From NCBI GenBank assembly GCA_028736075.1, contig CP117875.1:496001-560000 (forward strand): DNA of 64,000 bases, read 5' to 3'. Made by a program: the position numbers and the translations under genes. Below the pieces are notes generated by a model, which saw only the letters and a list, made by a program, of their open reading frames with translations, had not been told where the DNA came from and ran no database searches. The DNA is from Chryseobacterium sp. KACC 21268. Lineage in GTDB: Bacteria; Bacteroidota; Bacteroidia; Flavobacteriales; Weeksellaceae. Below are positions 54,218 through 63,798 of the stretch, in pieces; position 1 is the stretch's first letter; each line of letters opens with the position of its first letter.

Positions 54218-54694
54218 TTACTTGATCAACATATATATTCCCACACCGACAGAGGCGTAAGCCACAACGGTGATGATATCGGCTGTTCGGTTGGAAAAAC
54301 GTCTTTCTGCAATCGTGGATTGATCGATCTGGTTCTTATGAAACTTAAGTACCTTTTTTGGTTTGTGGATCACGTGAGCGACCAACGTGTCGCTTTCCCA
54401 TTTGTCCACTTGGATCTTATATGGTTTTCCGCCGACGTCGATTTTGAAGTATTTGTTGGCTTCCAGTTTTTCCTGAATACCCTGTGGCTGGTTTGGTTTG
54501 TTACCAGTGGAGCTTCTATTCCTCTGCGAAAATTCCATATTTGCCCTTGCTGCGGTCACTTTTCCTACCGCCACATCTGGTTTTACAGGCGGTTTTTTAG
54601 TTTCTTGAGGTTTTTCATCACTTTCTGTCTTGACTTTGTAGGTGTAACAGCTTATCAGAGAAAACGATATAAGGAGGAGATAAATATTTTTCAT
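54218..54694 (-). CDS. uncharacterised lipoprotein
   Basis: 158 residues; Cys16 lipobox (SLISC). A Lys/Pro-rich linker, a compact beta-rich part (NKYFKIDVGGKPYKIQVDKW) and a C-terminal membrane-like stretch (ADIITVVAYASVGVGIYMLI). It resembles small lipoproteins that are common and unnamed in Chryseobacterium. The stretch 54037-54217 before it holds no gene or clear signal. Confidence 0.7.
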   Translation of the reverse strand: MKNIYLLLISFSLISCYTYKVKTESDEKPQETKKPPVKPDVAVGKVTAARANMEFSQRNRSSTGNKPNQPQGIQEKLEANKYFKIDVGGKPYKIQVDKWESDTLVAHVIHKPKKVLKFHKNQIDQSTIAERRFSNRTADIITVVAYASVGVGIYMLIK

Positions 54695-54842
54695 TAGCCA
54701 AATTTAAGAATTAAACGGATTATTTCTGATTTTCTTTTAATTAAGAACGTGATTAATAGTTAAAAATTCCAAATATGACAATGATCGTAGCCAAATAATC
54801 TCTGAATTAATTCGTATTTTAGCGCTTCTAAAAATCAGAACT

Positions 54843-57422
54843 TTGGCTAAGAAAGAAACTCCTTTAATGACGCAATACAACACCATCAAGGCAAGATATC
54901 CTGATGCACTTTTGCTGTTCCGCGTGGGAGATTTCTACGAGACATTTGGCCAAGATGCAATCAGAACGTCTCAAATTTTGGGCATTGTTTTGACCAAAAG
55001 AGCCAATGGCGAAGGTCACATCGAGTTGGCAGGATTTCCGCATCATTCAGTGGATTCCTATTTGCCAAAACTTGTGAGAGCCGGATTGCGTGTTGCGATT
55101 TGTGACCAATTGGAAGATCCAAAAACGGTAAAAGGCATCGTGAAACGTGGCGTGACAGAATTGGTGACACCCGGCGTGACGTTCAACGATCAAGTTTTGA
55201 GTTCCAAGAAAAATAATTTCCTGCTTTCTCTTCACAAAGAAAAAGAGAAATACGGATTGGCTTTGGTAGATGTCTCCACGGGAGAATTTCTCGTGAGCGA
55301 AGGCAACTTGGAAAAATTGCTTCACATCGTTCATACTTTTGATCCAAGCGAAATTGTCTACCAAAGAACGACTGAACTTCCGAGTCAATTAAAAAACAAA
55401 AGTGCTTTCAAGCTAGAAGACTGGGCTTTCCGATATCCTTATGCTTACGAAAAACTGACTGCTCATTTCAAAACGCAATCTTTGAAAGGTTTCGGGATCG
55501 AGGAACATAAATTGGGCGTAACTGCAGCTGGAGCCATCTTCGCTTATTTGGTTGAGGATACGCACCACGCACTATTACAACACATTACAAGAATTAATTT
55601 GATTCCGCAAGATGATTATCTGATGATGGATGGTTTCACTCTAAGGAATCTGGAAATCGTTTATTCTGCCAGTCAGCAAGGAAAATCGCTTTTGGATATT
55701 ATCGACAAAACATCTACGCCAATGGGTGGAAGATTGTTGAGAAGACGAATCATTCTTCCTCTTAAAAATATTGGCGATATCAACAGAAGACTCAACCTCA
55801 TCGAGTTTCTGAACAAAGAAGATGCTTTGAAATATGACATCAAGGATCTGTTGAAAGGCATTTCTGACCTTGATAGATTAATTGGAAAATTGGCCGCCGA
55901 AAAGATTTCACCGAAAGAATTAGGTTATCTCCGTCAATCGGTTGTTAACATTCAGGAAATCAGAACAAAACTGTTGAAATTTCCGAATGTTTTGGCTTGG
56001 CTAGACCCAATTATCAATCTTGATGAGCTAATTGATTTTATTAAGAATCATTTGAATGATGAACTTCCCGTTAACATCAGCAAAGGCAATGTCATCCGAG
56101 AAGAAATTTCCGAAGAACTGGACCATCTGAGAAACATTCAAAGTAAAGGTCGCGGTTTCTTGGACGAGATGTGCCAGCGCGAAATCGAAAGAACCGGGAT
56201 CACAAGTTTAAAAATCGATTTCAACGGGGTTTTTGGTTACTACATCGAAGTTCGAAATACACATAAAGACAAAGTTCCAGCTGAGTGGATCCGTAAACAA
56301 ACTTTGGTAAATGCCGAACGTTACATCACGGAAGAACTTAAAGAATACGAGACTCAGATTCTTGGTGCCACGGATAAAATCAGCGCGCTTGAATTTAAAC
56401 TTTACAGAAATGTCTGCGACAATGTGATGATCTATATCGATCAGTTGCAGGAAAATTCAAAATTGATTGGCGAATTGGATTGCGCGGTTGGTTTATCGGA
56501 ATTGTCGGTTGAGGATAATTACACCAAACCAATTCTCAACGATTCTTTCTCCATCAATATCCAAGAAGGACGACATCCGATCATCGAAAAATCTTTACCT
56601 CTTGGCGAATCTTACATTCCGAATGATGTTTTTCTGGACAGAGATTCACAACAAATCATAATGGTCACCGGACCGAATATGGCTGGTAAATCAGCAATCT
56701 TAAGACAAACCGCGATCATTTCTTTGCTCGCTCAAATTGGAAGTTTTGTTCCAGCGAAACACGCTGAGATTGGAACTTTAGACAAAATTTTTACCCGAGT
56801 TGGTGCGTCGGATAATCTTTCTGCTGGCGAATCGACTTTTATGGTGGAAATGAATGAAGCCGCGAATATCCTTAATAATATCTCGGACAGAAGTTTGATC
56901 TTGCTTGATGAGATTGGGCGTGGAACTTCCACTTACGACGGTGTTTCCATCGCTTGGGCAATTGCAGAATATCTCCATCAACATCCAACGCAACCGAAAA
57001 CGCTTTTCGCAACGCATTATCACGAGTTGAACGAAATGTCCATTAATTTTGAGAGAATCAAAAATTTCCACGTTTCCATCCAAGAAGCAAAAGGAACAAT
57101 TATTTTCTTAAGAAAATTGATTTCTGGCGGAAGTGAACATAGTTTCGGAATCCACGTGGCAAAGCTGGCTGGAATGCCGTCGAAAGTGGTGAATCGTGCG
57201 AATGAGATCTTGAAAACTTTGGAATCTAACCGATCAACCCAAGAATCTGGTGACAAAATAAAACGTGTGACCGAGGAGAATCTTCAGCTTTCGTTCTTCC
57301 AATTGGATGATCCGGTTTTGGAAAACATCCGGGAAGAACTCACAAAAATTGACATCAATACTTTGACGCCAATTGAAGCTTTGATGAAGCTGAATTCAAT
57401 CAAGAAGATGATTGGTAAATAG
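54843..57422 (+). CDS. mutS: DNA mismatch repair protein MutS, TTG start
   Basis: 859 residues. The mismatch-reading FYE motif is in RVGDFYETFG (about 27-36); Walker A is GPNMAGKS, Walker B LLDEIGRGTSTYDG. The TTG at 54843 yields the family N terminus MAKKETPLMTQY, so it is preferred over the ATG at codon 9. MutS is intact, in contrast to the MutL in this window. No mutH-like gene is seen. Confidence 0.95.
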   Translation: MAKKETPLMTQYNTIKARYPDALLLFRVGDFYETFGQDAIRTSQILGIVLTKRANGEGHIELAGFPHHSVDSYLPKLVRAGLRVAICDQLEDPKTVKGIVKRGVTELVTPGVTFNDQVLSSKKNNFLLSLHKEKEKYGLALVDVSTGEFLVSEGNLEKLLHIVHTFDPSEIVYQRTTELPSQLKNKSAFKLEDWAFRYPYAYEKLTAHFKTQSLKGFGIEEHKLGVTAAGAIFAYLVEDTHHALLQHITRINLIPQDDYLMMDGFTLRNLEIVYSASQQGKSLLDIIDKTSTPMGGRLLRRRIILPLKNIGDINRRLNLIEFLNKEDALKYDIKDLLKGISDLDRLIGKLAAEKISPKELGYLRQSVVNIQEIRTKLLKFPNVLAWLDPIINLDELIDFIKNHLNDELPVNISKGNVIREEISEELDHLRNIQSKGRGFLDEMCQREIERTGITSLKIDFNGVFGYYIEVRNTHKDKVPAEWIRKQTLVNAERYITEELKEYETQILGATDKISALEFKLYRNVCDNVMIYIDQLQENSKLIGELDCAVGLSELSVEDNYTKPILNDSFSINIQEGRHPIIEKSLPLGESYIPNDVFLDRDSQQIIMVTGPNMAGKSAILRQTAIISLLAQIGSFVPAKHAEIGTLDKIFTRVGASDNLSAGESTFMVEMNEAANILNNISDRSLILLDEIGRGTSTYDGVSIAWAIAEYLHQHPTQPKTLFATHYHELNEMSINFERIKNFHVSIQEAKGTIIFLRKLISGGSEHSFGIHVAKLAGMPSKVVNRANEILKTLESNRSTQESGDKIKRVTEENLQLSFFQLDDPVLENIREELTKIDINTLTPIEALMKLNSIKKMIGK

Positions 57423-57425
57423 GCT

Positions 57426-57620
57426 TTATTTAGCTGAATCTTTTTTTACCGCTACCGTATCAACTTTATTAGAATCTGTAGAAAGTGATGCGGAATCCAC
57501 GCCTTCATTTCTCATATGTTCTGCGCTGTGATCGTCTTTGCGCTGTTCACGCTTGTCTTTGTCTGGGATACAGCTGGTTGCCAATAATGCTAACGAACTG
57601 AATATTAATAACTTTTTCAT
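57426..57620 (-). CDS. small lipoprotein
   Basis: 64 residues: signal with Cys17 (LATSC), then a charged, Ser/Asp/Lys-rich disordered-looking chain. No domain. Its stop is 3 bp from the convergent mutS stop. Probably real because of the lipobox and clean start, but function unknown. Confidence 0.6.
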   Translation of the reverse strand: MKKLLIFSSLALLATSCIPDKDKREQRKDDHSAEHMRNEGVDSASLSTDSNKVDTVAVKKDSAK

Positions 57621-57682
57621 TGGAGTAAATTTTATGGTTATGTAAAGCTAATACTGTCAAAAATCAAACCGAATTGATTTAT

Positions 57683-58348
57683 CTATCTTGCATTAATTTC
57701 TAATGGTAATTTAAAAATTTGACTTACAACAGCTCCATTTATTATTGCTGGGTTCCATCTTCCTTTTATTTTTGAAACTGCACGAATCACTTCTTTATTT
57801 AAAGATTCATTATCACCAGTTACATTAATGTTACTAATCTTTCCGTTTGTTTCTACAACAAATGAAATCTCACAAAACATATTTTCTTTTTCTTTGATCT
57901 TCTTCAAAGAAATTTTTTCTTTAACTTCTTGTATGAATCCTTCGTTAGTTCTAAAATAGGTTGGTTGTGTATCATTCTCAAATTTCATATCTAAAGGAAC
58001 TTTATATCGAGATCTCACAGCAACTCCATTTATCTTTCCTGGAATCCACTTTTCTTTAATTTGTGAAATAGCACTTACTGCTTCGTCATTGAATTCCTTA
58101 TTATCACCAAAAGCTTTGACGTCTGTTATATTTCCTTCTCTATCAATTATAAAAGTTAATTCGCAATGAATATTTTGATTTCCATTGGACAAAATCTTGT
58201 CCGTTCTTATATTTTTAGAAATCATTGTTCTGAATACTTGATTACCTTTGGGAAAATAGGCTTTCTCTTCAATTGCATTCTTTTCTTCATTTTGGGAGTA
58301 CGCAAAAATGCTTAAGAGAACTCCAAATAATAAAATAAGTTTTTTCAT
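57683..58348 (-). CDS. exported protein with two TonB-C-like domains
   Basis: 221 residues from the ATG at 58348; the longer frame upstream encodes no family sequence. Signal peptide about 1-20 (FAYSQ). Two copies of the same domain follow (about 32-120 and 128-218), each with a pattern like INGVAVRSRYKVPL and INGAVVSQIFKLPL, as in TonB C-terminal domains. There is no membrane anchor plus proline linker, so it is not a classical TonB; it may be a periplasmic protein with that fold. Confidence 0.72.
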   Translation of the reverse strand: MKKLILLFGVLLSIFAYSQNEEKNAIEEKAYFPKGNQVFRTMISKNIRTDKILSNGNQNIHCELTFIIDREGNITDVKAFGDNKEFNDEAVSAISQIKEKWIPGKINGVAVRSRYKVPLDMKFENDTQPTYFRTNEGFIQEVKEKISLKKIKEKENMFCEISFVVETNGKISNINVTGDNESLNKEVIRAVSKIKGRWNPAIINGAVVSQIFKLPLEINAR

Positions 58349-58419
58349 AGTTATTTTTTCCAAAGATATTGATTTACAGAATTTGATGGAAGTGTCAAAA
58401 ACTATTTTTAAATTTGAGT

Positions 58420-58917
58420 ATGAAGATTTTATTAAAATTCCTTTTGCTGATTTTTCCTTTGATGATGAATGCGCAGGTTCAAAGCGATGTTTCATTAATC
58501 AAATATGAAGATCTGGAAAAACATCTCCAACAGTCAAAAGACAAGTTTGTAGTGGTCAATTTTTGGGCAACCACTTGCGCACCTTGCGTGAAGGAACTGC
58601 CACATTTCATCGAAATCAACAAAGAATATTCCCAAAATCCGGATTTCAAAATGCTCTTAGTTTCGCTTGATATGGCGAGAGACAAAGAGAAAGTCCTTAA
58701 TTTTATAAAAACCAAGAACCTGACCGCCGAAGTTGTGATTTTGGATGATGTCAAGCGGATGAACACTTGGATCCCGAGATTCCAGAAAGATTGGGAAGGC
58801 GAAATTCCGGTGACTTTATTTTATAAAAACGGAGAAAAAGTGTTCTTCAACAACGGCGAAATGTCGCTTGAAGAATTGAAAACCGCGATCGATAAAAATT
58901 ACAAATCATCAAAATAA
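58420..58917 (+). CDS. TlpA/ResA-like thiol-disulfide protein
   Basis: 165 residues from the ATG at 58420. Signal peptide about 1-19 (MNAQ), then a thioredoxin fold with WATTCAPC (Cys53, Cys56). Periplasmic thiol reductases of this kind act in cytochrome c maturation or oxidative-stress defence. Starts 72 bp from the divergent TonB-C-like gene and is followed by a second thioredoxin-fold gene after 6 bp. Confidence 0.87.
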   Translation: MKILLKFLLLIFPLMMNAQVQSDVSLIKYEDLEKHLQQSKDKFVVVNFWATTCAPCVKELPHFIEINKEYSQNPDFKMLLVSLDMARDKEKVLNFIKTKNLTAEVVILDDVKRMNTWIPRFQKDWEGEIPVTLFYKNGEKVFFNNGEMSLEELKTAIDKNYKSSK

Positions 58918-58923
58918 AACATT

Positions 58924-59547
58924 ATGAACAAATTAAAATATCTCTCGTTTGGATTAATGATGATCTTAGGATTGTTAAGTTTTTCATCAATTAAAAAAAT
59001 CAATTCCGGATATCAAGTTGGTGATGAAGCCACAGATTTCAAATTGAAAAACATTGATGGAAAAATGGTTTCTCTCAGCGATTACAAATCGGCGAAAGGT
59101 TTTATCGTGATTTTCACTTGCAACCGTTGTCCGTACGCGAAGAAGTACGAGGACAGAATCATCGAGCTCGACAAAATGTTCAAAAGCAAAGGTTATCCGG
59201 TGATTGCAATCAATCCGAACGATGCGACGGTACAGCCTCAGGACGGTTTTGCAGAAATGCAGACGAGAGCGAAGGAAAAAGGTTTTACATTCCCATATTT
59301 GGTGGACGAAGGTCAGAAGATCTATCCAATCTATGGCGCTACAAAAACGCCTCACGTTTATATTCTGAAAAAAGAAAATGGAAAAAATATCGTGAAATAC
59401 ATCGGCGCAATCGACAACAATTACGAAAATCCAAACGATGTTTCCGAGTTTTATGTGCAAGATGCGGTGAATCAATTATTGAAAAATGAAGCCGTGAAAA
59501 CGGAGAAAACTGTGGCGATTGGTTGTACGATCAAAGTGAAAAAATAA
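58924..59547 (+). CDS. exported thioredoxin-like redoxin
   Basis: 207 residues. Membrane/signal segment about 5-22, peroxiredoxin-like core (VGDEATDFKLKNIDG) with Cys66 and Cys69 in FTCNRCPYA. This CxxCPYAKKYE group is found in AhpC/TSA-like proteins of Bacteroidota and Planctomycetes. The adjacent TlpA-like gene suggests a periplasmic redox pair. A terminator follows. Confidence 0.83.
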   Translation: MNKLKYLSFGLMMILGLLSFSSIKKINSGYQVGDEATDFKLKNIDGKMVSLSDYKSAKGFIVIFTCNRCPYAKKYEDRIIELDKMFKSKGYPVIAINPNDATVQPQDGFAEMQTRAKEKGFTFPYLVDEGQKIYPIYGATKTPHVYILKKENGKNIVKYIGAIDNNYENPNDVSEFYVQDAVNQLLKNEAVKTEKTVAIGCTIKVKK

Positions 59548-59579
59548 AAAAATCGAGGTAATAATTTCCTCGATTTTTT
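59546..59579 (+). terminator. terminator after the redoxin gene
   Basis: AAAAATCGAGG and CCTCGATTTTTT with a 9-base loop. Confidence 0.8.
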
Positions 59580-59602
59580 GTTATAATTTATAAACTATTC
59601 CC

Positions 59603-59995
59603 GTGAAAACTAATTTTAAATTCAGTCTAAAAAACCTTCTGATTGCCATCGCCATTTTCTTAGTAGAGATCCTGATTGCGACCAAACTCAAAGATTGGTT
59701 TTTCGTGAGAGCCTATCTGGGCGACGTTTTCGTGGTGATGCTAATGTATTATTTCATCAAGGCATTCCTAGATTTTGAACCTGTAAAGTTGATCATCGGC
59801 ATCTTTATTTTCTCTTGTTTGATAGAATTCCTACAATATTTCCACTTTGCCGAAGTTCTCGGTTTTAAAGACAATCGGTTGATGATGATTGTCTTGGGAA
59901 ATTCATTTAGTTGGCTGGATATTCTTTGTTATTTTGCGGGATGCGTGGTTTTATTCTTGATTGAAGGCAAAGCCTATCGCCCAAAAGTGTCGTAA
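59603..59995 (+). CDS. DUF2809 membrane protein, GTG start
   Basis: 130 residues, four membrane segments. Conserved blocks RAYLGDVFVVMLMY and SWLDILCYFAGC identify DUF2809. The start codon is GTG at 59603. Function unknown. The last 22 bp overlap the 3' end of the convergent YARHG gene. Confidence 0.8.
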   Translation: MKTNFKFSLKNLLIAIAIFLVEILIATKLKDWFFVRAYLGDVFVVMLMYYFIKAFLDFEPVKLIIGIFIFSCLIEFLQYFHFAEVLGFKDNRLMMIVLGNSFSWLDILCYFAGCVVLFLIEGKAYRPKVS

Positions 59996-60900
59996 TGGTC
60001 TTCCGCATACTTTTCGAAACGAGCCAACAGCGCAACATTTTCTTTTTCAAGTGGCGTCAAGTCTGCATCCACATTGTTTGAAACTGGAACATACCAATCT
60101 GCATTTTCAAAAAAGCTGCGATAGGTTTCCTTTTTGAATGAATAGCCGTGACGGGCAAAAACCGTATTTCTAATAATTTGAAGATCCAATTTTCTAAGGT
60201 TTTTCAAATCTTTCTCAGTCAGTTTTTGCTTTGAGGCGTTGATTTTGAAAACACTATCGGAAGCACTTCTGTAAAAAGTAAGTTCGGAAATTTGCGTTTC
60301 GCCTTCATTGTTTACGTATGTATTTTTCTTTGCTTTTCCGTCGTTCCAATCCACGGGATTTTCATAATCATTTTCTTCAGAATTATCCTTGGAAAGCATA
60401 AAATTTGGATTGTAGGCAAACTCTTTTCTTGTCAGTTTCAAAGTTTTTTCAGGCGATTTGACCGATGATTTATTAAAGGCGATCCAATCTCCAATCAAGC
60501 TATCTTGTTTCAATTTCAATTGGAATCTTCCATCAGATTTATCATTTCCAGGCTCATCAAGAACAAATCCCAATGTATTTTCATTTAGAATGCCTTGGAA
60601 AGGTCTTTGATTCCCATTCACAACAGAATAGCCGTAAACACTGTCTTTTGTGATTCGGTTGATCTTCACAGAGATTCTTTTATATTCTTCTATTCCATTG
60701 TCATATTCTCTTGAATTTCGCTTTGTATTGAATTCGCCAGTGTAAATGCCGTACCACTCTTTATGAAATTCCTGCTCCACTTCTTTTTTAGAAACCAAAG
60801 AATCGGTTTTGATGTTTTCGTTTGATTTCTCTTCTTTCTTACAAGAAATTACTGCAAGGGCGAAAAACAGACTTGCGAAAATTAGATTAATTCTTTTCAT
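59974..60900 (-). CDS. YARHG-domain lipoprotein
   Basis: 308 residues from the ATG at 60900. Lipobox Cys20 (AVISC), then a Lys/Glu-rich linker and a beta-rich centre. The C-terminal YARHG domain shows RNTVFARHGYSFK and FFENADWYVPV. Its role is unknown; the domain is thought to be extracellular in other bacteria. The upstream DUF2306 gene overlaps by 4 bp (ATGA). Confidence 0.8.
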   Translation of the reverse strand: MKRINLIFASLFFALAVISCKKEEKSNENIKTDSLVSKKEVEQEFHKEWYGIYTGEFNTKRNSREYDNGIEEYKRISVKINRITKDSVYGYSVVNGNQRPFQGILNENTLGFVLDEPGNDKSDGRFQLKLKQDSLIGDWIAFNKSSVKSPEKTLKLTRKEFAYNPNFMLSKDNSEENDYENPVDWNDGKAKKNTYVNNEGETQISELTFYRSASDSVFKINASKQKLTEKDLKNLRKLDLQIIRNTVFARHGYSFKKETYRSFFENADWYVPVSNNVDADLTPLEKENVALLARFEKYAEDHYDTFGR

Positions 60901-61532
60901 CGATTTTGTTTTTTGATTAAATATTCCACAAATAATAAGTTCGGAACCCACCCAAGCCAAGCAATAATTTGATAAACATCCATCGGATTGGGATGGAATA
61001 AATATACTAAAATTACCTTCCACATCCGCAATGTAATTGCAGAAAGCGCCAATGCGTAACTGCGCCACATCCAGAATTGATGTTGCTGAATATTGCCTTT
61101 CCTGATTTCAACATAGGATTTATAAGTCGTATAAAACCAAAGTATTCCGAGGATAACAAACGACACTTTCGCCACCAATCCGCCATTAGCAAAAACACCG
61201 ATGTAAACTCCTGATAATGAGGATAAAAGCAAGGTTGTAAAAACATAGATCCGCCCAGAAAACCGATGCAGATATTTCAACTTCTTATCAAAAAAAACAG
61301 CAATAAATCCTGCCATCAAAGCAAAAATACTGCTGTAAACGTGTACGTAAAAAATGGAAAGATATTCCGGTCGGGAAGTGACTTCGGTTTGTTTTATCAT
61401 CAGAAAACTTACATTAGAACTCACGGGAACGTAGTCTAAAGTAATTTTCAACATCAGTCCAAAAAAATATATAAAAACAATCGCAAGAATTACTCTTACA
61501 ATTAGACCTTTGGACGTGATAAAACGGAGCAT
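60897..61532 (-). CDS. DUF2306 membrane protein
   Basis: 211 residues with about six membrane segments and histidines in HRFSGRIYVF and QHQFWMWRSYALAL, the DUF2306 hallmarks. Function unknown; a haem-binding or electron-transfer role has been suggested from the histidines but is not shown. Overlaps the YARHG gene by 4 bp, so translation may be coupled. Confidence 0.8.
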   Translation of the reverse strand: MLRFITSKGLIVRVILAIVFIYFFGLMLKITLDYVPVSSNVSFLMIKQTEVTSRPEYLSIFYVHVYSSIFALMAGFIAVFFDKKLKYLHRFSGRIYVFTTLLLSSLSGVYIGVFANGGLVAKVSFVILGILWFYTTYKSYVEIRKGNIQQHQFWMWRSYALALSAITLRMWKVILVYLFHPNPMDVYQIIAWLGWVPNLLFVEYLIKKQNR

Positions 61533-61541
61533 TGCTCTGGA

Positions 61542-61874
61542 TTAAATCGGAATAAAAATAACTGCTGCAATCGCTGCAAGCCCGATGATCGCAGAAACCA
61601 AATAATCAGGTTTTTTGATTTCCCTAACCTCGCTTTTCTCAATTTCTACCATTTCGCCCGCTTTGTTTTTCCCGTAGATCTTGGTTGCATCTACTTTCAA
61701 AACTTCCACTTTTTGAGATTTTGCATCCTTGGTCTGGATGGTGTAAGTTTTATAAAGATCCAATGAGTTATCTTGCATCGGTTTCGAAGGTGAAACCACT
61801 CTCGTAGAGCAAGAAGCGAGGATAAAAAACATTGATAAAACTAGAATTTTGGTAATATTTTTTGAGAATTTCAT
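61542..61874 (-). CDS. uncharacterised lipoprotein
   Basis: 110 residues; lipobox Cys22 (LASC), a beta-rich middle containing KTYTIQTKDAKSQKVEVLKV and a C-terminal hydrophobic helix (YLVSAIIGLAAIAAVIFIPI). It lies 9 bp upstream of DUF2306 on the same strand. Confidence 0.7.
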   Translation of the reverse strand: MKFSKNITKILVLSMFFILASCSTRVVSPSKPMQDNSLDLYKTYTIQTKDAKSQKVEVLKVDATKIYGKNKAGEMVEIEKSEVREIKKPDYLVSAIIGLAAIAAVIFIPI

Positions 61875-61924
61875 TTTATTTTATAAAAATTAATTATGAT
61901 GGTAAAGTTAGCAAAAGATTTTAT

Positions 61925-63136
61925 TTATAATGAATTAAGATGTTGTGAAATCAACCAGCCTTCGCTCCAGCAAGCCTGAAAATTAAATCCACCTGTAACA
62001 GCATCTATATCAAGAACTTCGCCAGCGATGTAAAAATCAGAAAGAATTTTTGAAGCCATATTTTTAAAGTTGATTTCCTTCAAATCTACGCCACCGGCCG
62101 TTACGAATTCATCTTTGAAAGTCGATTTTCCGGTAACTTTTAATTTTTTAGCACAAAGATTTTCCAGAATCAGATCTAATTCTTTTTTTGTGATATTAGC
62201 GATCTGTTTTTCTGGATTGATATGATTAATTTCAAGGATCTTGTTCCAAAAACGATTGGTTACATCAAATATTTTTGATTTCTCAATAGATCGTTTCGGA
62301 TTGCTGTTTTTGAATTCCTTCAATTCTTCTTCGGCTTCCGAAATTGGTTTCGAAATGAAATTGACCTCGATGTCAAAATTATATTTCAGCTTAGCCAAAT
62401 TTCTCGCTTCCCAAGCCGAAATTTTCAAAACAGCCGGACCAGAAAGTCCCCAATGCGTGATGAGAAGTGGCCCAGATTCTTCGGTTTTCAAACTCGGAAT
62501 GCTGACTTCGGCATTTTCAAAACTTGTTCCTGGAAGATCTTTCAACAAATCATCCTTAATATTAAAAGTGAAAAGCGAAGGAACCGCCTCCACAATTTTG
62601 TGCCCAAGATTCTGAATCAATTTTACAGATTTCGGAGAACTTCCAGTCGTGTAAATCACAATATCTGCTGTGAAATCGCCCTGTTTTGTTTTAATCAAAT
62701 AAGTTTCTTCTTGTTTAATAATCTCAGAAACAGAAACCTGCGTTTTGACTTCGAAGTTTTTATTTCGAACTTCATCAATCATAGCATTGATGATGCTTTG
62801 CGAAGAATCTGTGGTTGGAAAAACGCGATTGTCTTTTTCAATTTTCAAAGGAACATGTCTGGTTTCAAACCAATCCATCGTGTCGCCTGGTTGAAACTTG
62901 GTGAAAACGCTCAGCAATTCTCGATTGCCCCTTGGGTAAAAATTAACCAATTCTCTCGGATCAAAGCAAGCGTGCGTCACGTTGCATCGTCCCCCTCCGG
63001 AGATTTTCACTTTCTGCAAAACATCGGAGTTTTGCTCGAGGATTGTTACGTGATATTTGTTCTCATCAAGATTTGCAGCGGTGAAAAAACCAGCTGCGCC
63101 TCCACCTATGATGATTATTCTTTTCTTTTTTGACAT
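61925..63136 (-). CDS. NAD(P)/FAD-dependent oxidoreductase, YhiN/HI0933-like
   Basis: 403 residues from the ATG at 63136. FAD-binding GGGAAG (11-16), ISGGGRCNVTH near 52-62 and the C-terminal FAD motif TAGGVDLKEI with GEVLDIDAVTGGFNFQ identify the HI0933 family. Physiological substrate unknown; thought to be a flavoprotein reductase. Cytoplasmic. Confidence 0.85.
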   Translation of the reverse strand: MSKKKRIIIIGGGAAGFFTAANLDENKYHVTILEQNSDVLQKVKISGGGRCNVTHACFDPRELVNFYPRGNRELLSVFTKFQPGDTMDWFETRHVPLKIEKDNRVFPTTDSSQSIINAMIDEVRNKNFEVKTQVSVSEIIKQEETYLIKTKQGDFTADIVIYTTGSSPKSVKLIQNLGHKIVEAVPSLFTFNIKDDLLKDLPGTSFENAEVSIPSLKTEESGPLLITHWGLSGPAVLKISAWEARNLAKLKYNFDIEVNFISKPISEAEEELKEFKNSNPKRSIEKSKIFDVTNRFWNKILEINHINPEKQIANITKKELDLILENLCAKKLKVTGKSTFKDEFVTAGGVDLKEINFKNMASKILSDFYIAGEVLDIDAVTGGFNFQACWSEGWLISQHLNSL

Positions 63137-63152
63137 TAATTTAATCTTATAA

Positions 63153-63228
63153 ACCAAGATGTCGCTCCGCTGGAGCTCTAAGTTGATGCTTCTAATTATT
63201 CTACCAATATGTCACGACTTCGTCGCTA
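63153..63228. repeat. two degenerate hairpin repeat units
   Basis: Unit 1 (63153-63178) is ACCAAGATGTCGCTCCGCT followed by GGAGCT, with a GCTCC/GGAGC stem. Unit 2 (63201-63228) begins CTACCAATATGTCACGACTTC and has a CGAC-GTCG-like core. Both start with ACCAA-ATGTC. They lie between the flavoprotein and thioesterase genes. Confidence 0.5.
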
Positions 63229-63274
63229 TTATTCTATGCACAAAATTACATTTTTAAAATCCACCTCAAATGGT

Positions 63275-63282
63275 TAATTTTG
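63275..63282 (+). promoter_or_regulatory. -7 element of the thioesterase gene
   Basis: TAATTTTG matches TAnnTTTG. It overlaps a TTG at 63280 that could be mistaken for a start, supporting the ATG at 63304. Confidence 0.45.
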
Positions 63283-63303
63283 AAGAATATTAAAATCGGA
63301 AAA

Positions 63304-63798
63304 ATGTCTGTGTATTATCATAAATTTGAAGTGAGATGGAGCGATATCGACGCCAACCGTCATTTGGGAAATTCAACTTATGTTGACTATTGCTCGCAAA
63401 CGAGAATGGCTTTTCTCAACAAAAACAAAATTGGGTTGACGCAACTCAACCGTTGGGGCGTTGGTCCCGTGATGATGCACGAGAAATATTCTTTCTTCCG
63501 AGAAATCTATGCAGATCAGACCGTTTTTGTAGGTTTGGAAGTCGCCTCGATTTCGGAAGACGGCTCTATCTACCAGTTTGTTCACAAATTTTATCTTCCA
63601 GACGGAACGCATTGTGCAACAGCAGAAGCAACCGGGGTTTGGATTGATGTGATGCTGAGAAAAATCACAACGCCGCCAGAAGATATCATCCTGGTAATGA
63701 ACGAATTCAAATCTGAGAACGTGAATATCATTACGAGAGATTTTCTGAAAACTCTGCCCTTCCGACCGGAGAATGTTAGTCCGGAAATATTTAAATAA
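63304..63798 (+). CDS. acyl-CoA thioesterase, hotdog fold
   Basis: 164 residues from the ATG at 63304. The 4-hydroxybenzoyl-CoA thioesterase motif is RWSDIDANRHLGNSTYVDY (11-29), with the catalytic Asp in SDID. It hydrolyses acyl-CoA thioesters; chain preference is unknown. Followed by an AT repeat and thiL. Confidence 0.85.
   Translation: MSVYYHKFEVRWSDIDANRHLGNSTYVDYCSQTRMAFLNKNKIGLTQLNRWGVGPVMMHEKYSFFREIYADQTVFVGLEVASISEDGSIYQFVHKFYLPDGTHCATAEATGVWIDVMLRKITTPPEDIILVMNEFKSENVNIITRDFLKTLPFRPENVSPEIFK

Noticed and set aside
62453-63133. 226-codon plus-strand frame opposite the YhiN-like gene
   Set aside because: The minus frame has complete FAD motifs; the plus frame is a Phe/Arg-rich antisense artefact.
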